A stretch of DNA of 64,000 nt. Origin: Solea solea. Its lineage: Eukaryota > Chordata > Actinopteri > Pleuronectiformes > Soleidae. The DNA lies in the NCBI RefSeq assembly GCF_958295425.1, contig NC_081151.1, forward strand, positions 23,480,799 to 23,544,798, written 5' to 3'. A program made the position numbers and the translations under genes. Shown here one piece after another: positions 60,223 to 64,000 of this stretch. The notes beneath the pieces were generated by a model, which worked only from the letters and a program-made list of their open reading frames with translations, did no database searches and was not told the DNA's origin. How positions within the stretch are numbered: position 1 is the first letter of the stretch; every line of letters starts with the position of its first letter.

Positions 60223-61254
60223 GTGTGGTTGATGAACAGACAGTGAGGGTGAATGACAGACTGATGTGGTTTGAGTTTCCTGGTGTGGTTTAACGGCGTG
60301 ACGCTCCCACGCGCTCCGTCAGCGCCACGTCACACAAACACGGGCTGACACTTCAAAACAAACCCTCGCAGCGCTCAGCGTCCCGGCCCTGCAGCGCCGC
60401 ACCACCGCAGCACCGCGCGTCGGTAGAGAGAGAGAGAGAGAAGCGTGTTTTACAAAGTGTTGAGTTAACGTTGGCGTGAGAGTGAGATGGAGGAGGAGGA
60501 GGAGGAGGAGGAGGAGAGAACGACGACAAGAGAAAACAATCTGAGCCACTGTTGTATCTCCTTCATCTGTCTGAGTCAGTAAAAGGCCGCGTAACGAGGA
60601 GCGACGCCTCAGGGGAAGGAAGCTGCGCTCACTGCCTCCTCCTCCTCCTCCTCCTCTGCTGTTTTGTTTTGATTTCATCAGTGACAGTGGAGGAGATACA
60701 GAGAGAGAGTTCCTATTCATATATATTCATATTCTGTAGTCGTGTTTATTCACGTGAGTTCCTGCGAGGAGTGTGAGAGTGTGTGGTCCTGGTCTCGTCA
60801 TTAAAACAAGACTTTTTTATTTAATTAAATCTTTAAGCTGTTCCCTGACGTGAAGCCTCGTCTAACTTTAATAACAGACACAGACTCAGAAACTCCACTG
60901 AAAACCAAACACACCAATACACCAGCAGTGGATGTGAGCAGCAGGTGCAGAAGACACCGTTTAACAGTGTCAACATTGATAAATATCAGCGTAGTCATGG
61001 CAACAACTGTCACAGTTTTATCACTTAAGCACAGCCACAGAGTAACAGGGAAAACAAGCACACACGCTCTCTTACCTTTGCTGTTAAAGTTGGTTTTCTA
61101 TCTCCTGATAATCATTTAGGAAGATTACAACGTCTAAGAGGAAAAACTTTTTCTTCATTTTGCTTTGAGACTAAAGACATGTTTCCAGGTGGAGGTCAGG
61201 TGAGGTCAAATAGACTTACCAGAATGACCAAAAAGTGTGGTCATTTGATCAAAG

Positions 61255-61320
61255 CACAATCCAACTTTATTTATAAAGCACTTTAAAAACAACAGCAACA
61301 GAAACAAAGTGCTGTACGTC
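61255..61320. repeat. LINE/SINE-tail-like fragment
   Basis: CTTTATTTATAAAGCACTTT and AACAAAGTGCTGTACG match the same retroposon-tail pattern as 28524-28625. Confidence 0.5.
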
Positions 61321-61787
61321 AGAGATAAATCAAATCAGTAAGACATTGAAAAAAACAAACAATAAAACCATAAAATACTGTAGAGAATATATCTACTGTA
61401 TGTGTCACAGGTGGTTCCTCCCACACACACACATAACCAGGCTCCTCATTCATCCTTACACATATGTATACTGTAAACATCAAGTCCATTCTGTGTATAT
61501 TCTGCAAACTGTCTGTAATGTACATTCTACATTCTATTTTAACACATTTTTAATAGTCTAAGTGTTAATATCTTTTTATTTTGCTAATGCTTGTTTCTTA
61601 TCTTAGCTCATATATATACAGTAATGATGATACGTTTGGAAAGTGGTGAAAGAATTGCTAATGTAATATTATTGGAGAATATTTTATGAAAACTCGAACG
61701 TCTAAGAGTGAAAACTTTCAAACAAATGTGGCACTTTTTATAAAACTGAGGCCACTTTTTCTCCTTTTACCTCTTAAGAGTAAACAT

Positions 61788-61820
61788 ATATACATGTGTG
61801 TATATATATATGTGTGTATC

Positions 61821-61888
<68 letters not shown>

Positions 61889-61890
61889 TG
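61788..61890. repeat. (TA)n-rich block, ~100 bp
   Basis: Alternating TA runs with TGTGTA and TACATA breaks. It can form cruciforms and lies next to one arm of the local duplication. Confidence 0.95.
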
Positions 61891-62036
61891 TTTCCAGGTG
61901 GAGGTCAGATGAGGTCAAATAGACATTTTGAATTAACATTTTTGTTGCATTTCAGTGTGAATCAAAGTGTTTATTGCTGTTTTCTTGTGTGTGTAATTTC
62001 ATTCATAGTTGACTTTGTTCACTCTGACGCCTCCTT

Positions 62037-62067
<31 letters not shown>

Positions 62068-62155
62068 TCACTGTTTAACGTGGGCGGGCATTGCATTCTG
62101 GGTAACCGTGTTATTATCAGTCGCTGTTTGTTGTTTTGTGTTTTCAGGGAATGGC

Positions 62156-62192
<37 letters not shown>

Positions 62193-62344
62193 GTGAATCG
62201 TCGTGGAAACGCTGCGCAGCCCTGACAGAGCTGTCAAACTGTCGTCGTTGGCGACCGGAGAATTCCAAGCAATTTCACCGCTAATGTTGAGAAACATGTT
62301 GGCGATCCCCGCCGAGACCCCGAACCACCGCATATATAAATAAT

Positions 62345-62382
<38 letters not shown>

Positions 62383-62659
62383 TAACAAAACGGCTGACAG
62401 TAATGTGTGTGTTTGAGCAATCGGCCGCTTTTCCTGCTGCATAAATATTTGATGTGATCTGTGTCGGCGACGACGAGGAAGAGGAGGAGGAGGAGAGAGA
62501 GAGAGAGAGAAACCAAACAGGAAGTTCAAAGATAAAATAAGGAAAGTTTTAAAAAAAGGAAAAAACAGCAAAATATTAAGAATAAAATTCACTTTTATTT
62601 GATTCATCTGTTAAAGACAATTAAAGCTCCAGTCTGTAACTTCTGTCTCCTAAAATCAT

Positions 62660-63321
62660 GTTTCACAGAACCGGGGTCAGATCCTTAACCTAAAGTTTTC
62701 GTTCGTCATTCACCTCACTCGTGTTTCAGAGAACTGGGGTCAGATCCTTAACCTAAAGTTTTCTTTCATCATTCACCGTGCTCCTGTTTCAGAGAACTGG
62801 GGTCAGATCCTTAACCTAAAGTTTTCTTACATCATTCACCTCACTCGTGTTTCAGAGAACTGGGGTCAGATCCTTAACCTAAAGTTTTCTTTCATCATTC
62901 ACCGTGCTCCTGTTTCAGAGAACTGGGGTCAGATCCTTAACCTAAAGTTTTCTTACATCATTCACCTCACTCGTGTTTCAGAGAACTGGGGTCAGATCCT
63001 TAACCTAAAGTTTTCTTTCATCATTCACCGTGCTCCTGTTTCAGAGAACCGGGGTCGGATCCTTAACCTAAAGTTTTCGTTCATCATTCACCTCACTCGT
63101 GTTTCAGAGAACCGGGGTCAGATCCTTAACCTAAAGTTTTCTTACATCATTCACCTCACTCGTGTTTCAGAGAACTGGGGTCAGATCCTTAACCTAAAGT
63201 TTTCTTTCATCATTCACCGTGCTCCTGTTTCAGAGAACCGGGGTCGGATCCTTAACCTAAAGTTTTCGTTCATCATTCACCTCACTCATGTTTCAGAGAA
63301 TCGGGGTCAGATCCTTAACCC
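62660..63321 (+). repeat. 63-bp tandem array, 10.5 units, with alternating unit types
   Basis: Units start GTTTCAGAGAACTGGGGTCA and continue GATCCTTAACCTAAAGTTTT. They begin at 62660, 62723, 62786, 62849, 62912, 62975, 63038, 63101, 63164 and 63227, with a 33-bp remnant at 63290. Two kinds of unit end, CACCTCACTCGT and CACCGTGCTCCT, largely alternate, giving a 126-bp higher-order period. One + frame has no stop from 62654 to 63322, but it has no start codon. Confidence 0.95.
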
Positions 63322-63577
63322 TTGAGTTCACCACTGTCTTCCTTTGACTCGTTTAGCTGTTATTCTTCTGCCTTTCCTCCGTCAGTCGTGACGTTTAACG
63401 AGTCACTCTGTGTCTCCACAGACACGAAAACAAACCACTCTCTCTCTGTCTCCGAGTCTGCCTTTATCTCTGTGTCTCTCTCTCACTTCAAGTTCAACTC
63501 ATTTAAGTCCTCACTGCAGCAGAAATAAACCATGCGACCAGAAACGTCAGAGGAAACTGAAGATATGAAAAATAAAA

Positions 63578-63612
<35 letters not shown>

Positions 63613-63622
63613 GTGCCTTCAG

Positions 63623-63743
63623 TCTGCAGGACTTTGAGGTCGAGTACCAGGAGCTCTGGGATTGGCTGATGGACATGGACGCCATGGTGGTGGACAGTCA
63701 CCAGCTGATGATGTCAGAGGAGCAGAGACATCACCTGTTCAAG
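63623..63743 (+). CDS. akap6: akap6 coding exon 12 of window (spectrin repeat 2, YQELWDWL)
   Basis: This exon is 121 nt, with an acceptor after a long (CT)n tract ending GTGCCTTCAG and donor AAG|GTAAGA, close to consensus. One base completes a serine codon and 40 codons follow. It codes LQDFEVEYQELWDWLMDMDA then MVVDSHQLMMSEEQRHHLFK, almost identical to the human FDSEYQELWDWLIDMESLVM and DSHDLMMSEEQQQHLYK block. This is a spectrin-repeat first helix with its typical tryptophans. The exon ends at phase 0 and the next exon lies beyond the window. Confidence 0.95.
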
Positions 63744-63902
63744 GTAAGATGACCTTTGAGATGACTTTTCACACCACACTGTAAACTCTACTCATTTTAG
63801 AGTGTTTTTGTTAAACACAATGCAGGTTTAAATTGTTTGTTTTTAACCCAGTCTGACAAATGTATGTGTGTGCTACATGTTCATACACACATGGTTTATG
63901 AT

Positions 63903-63933
<31 letters not shown>

Positions 63934-64000
63934 GGGCCTGTCTGAATTAACAACAAAACACGGAAACAGCTGGAAGTAAATGATGCTCCTGCATATTCAT
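63744..64000 (+). other. Start of next akap6 intron
   Basis: The intron begins GTAAGA after the last visible exon and runs to the end of the window. It contains a (CA)n run at about 63903-63929 and otherwise unremarkable AT-rich DNA. Confidence 0.8.

Larger units (their letters stand above)
57623..63622 (+). other. akap6 intron, 6.0 kb
   Basis: No coding exon is visible. The intron holds an inverted-repeat element copy (57962-58330), a CA-associated dispersed repeat (58965-59150), a TG-rich stretch (59350-59470), a CCTCCTCTG minisatellite (60004-60222), a (TA)n-rich block beside a local duplication (61125-61925), TG runs (62040-62070 and 62158-62190), the 63-bp tandem array (62660-63321) and the (CT)n tract that serves as the polypyrimidine tract of the next exon. 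The region 60300-60420 is GC-rich with several CpG but shows no exon. Confidence 0.85.
8404..63743 (+). other. akap6: akap6 gene, internal part (12 coding exons)
   Basis: This span is the middle of the gene for A-kinase anchoring protein 6 (mAKAP). The protein is a large scaffold that holds PKA, phosphodiesterase, calcineurin, MEF2 and ryanodine-receptor signalling partners at the nuclear envelope of muscle cells and neurons. Identification rests on recalled vertebrate AKAP6: blocks such as ETEFSLKLLSYSVN, QLLWHQLRVSVLVL, GITAFELSDYSP, GESIESGPLSD, YQELWDWL and DSHQLMMSEEQ match it in the right order. The twelve exons join without a stop into 817 codons. Junction phases are 2 after the first exon, 0 after the second through eighth, 1 after the ninth, 0 after the tenth, 2 after the eleventh and 0 after the last. 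No start codon, promoter or poly(A) signal of this gene lies in the window. Teleosts may carry more than one akap6 copy, so this could be a paralogue. Confidence 0.95.

Noticed and set aside
60300..60420. CpG-rich stretch as an internal akap6 promoter or first exon
   Set aside because: No initiator, start codon in frame with a donor, or conserved peptide could be seen. It may just be a GC-rich island.
62660..63321. CRISPR-like direct repeats
   Set aside because: Units are contiguous with no unique spacers, in an intron of a vertebrate gene.

Overview
The window is vertebrate nuclear DNA, almost certainly from a teleost fish. The signs are short GT-AG exons in long introns, very dense (CA)n/(TG)n, (GA)n and (TA)n microsatellites, and several dispersed repeats that I recognise as teleost-type (a MITE-like inverted-repeat element, elements with 'taaccataacc'-like tracts beside CA repeats, and tRNA-derived SINE fragments). 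There are no bacterial operons, CRISPR arrays or rRNA genes. The genus cannot be read from the sequence.

One protein-coding gene runs through the whole window on the + strand: akap6 (A-kinase anchoring protein 6, mAKAP), the muscle and neuronal scaffold of the nuclear envelope. I found 12 consecutive internal coding exons between 8404 and 63743. They total 2451 nt (817 codons) in one uninterrupted frame, and every boundary has a GT donor and an AG acceptor. The 5' exons (start codon, N-terminal region) lie before the window. The 3' exons (rest of the spectrin-like repeats, the large C-terminal exon and the PKA RII-binding helix) lie after it.

Layout: 1-8403 is intron; 8404-12481 is a compact cluster of seven exons with introns of 88 to 930 bp, coding the conserved N-terminal helical region and a divergent acidic/Ser/Pro-rich linker; 12482-21199 is an 8.7 kb intron; one exon at 21200-21322; a 10.3 kb intron; exons at 31628-31724 and 33162-33364; a 24.1 kb intron; an exon at 57489-57622; a 6.0 kb intron; an exon at 63623-63743; and the start of the next intron. 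The exons from 12236 onward code the first spectrin-like repeats, which in mammals target the protein to the nuclear envelope.

The introns hold at least ten copies or partial copies of one long-inverted-repeat MITE family, a second dispersed family containing a 42-bp core that has twice expanded into tandem arrays, a 10.5-copy 63-bp tandem array, two CAG/CTG-type compound repeats, a degenerate ~78-bp tandem repeat interrupted by a tRNA-derived insertion with a 7-bp target duplication, and islands of non-repetitive sequence that look like conserved noncoding elements. I see no wholly new genetic system. The most interesting features are regulatory or structural: dinucleotide repeats sitting directly on splice sites, alternative in-frame splice sites, palindromic RFX X-box motifs, and microsatellites born inside transposons.
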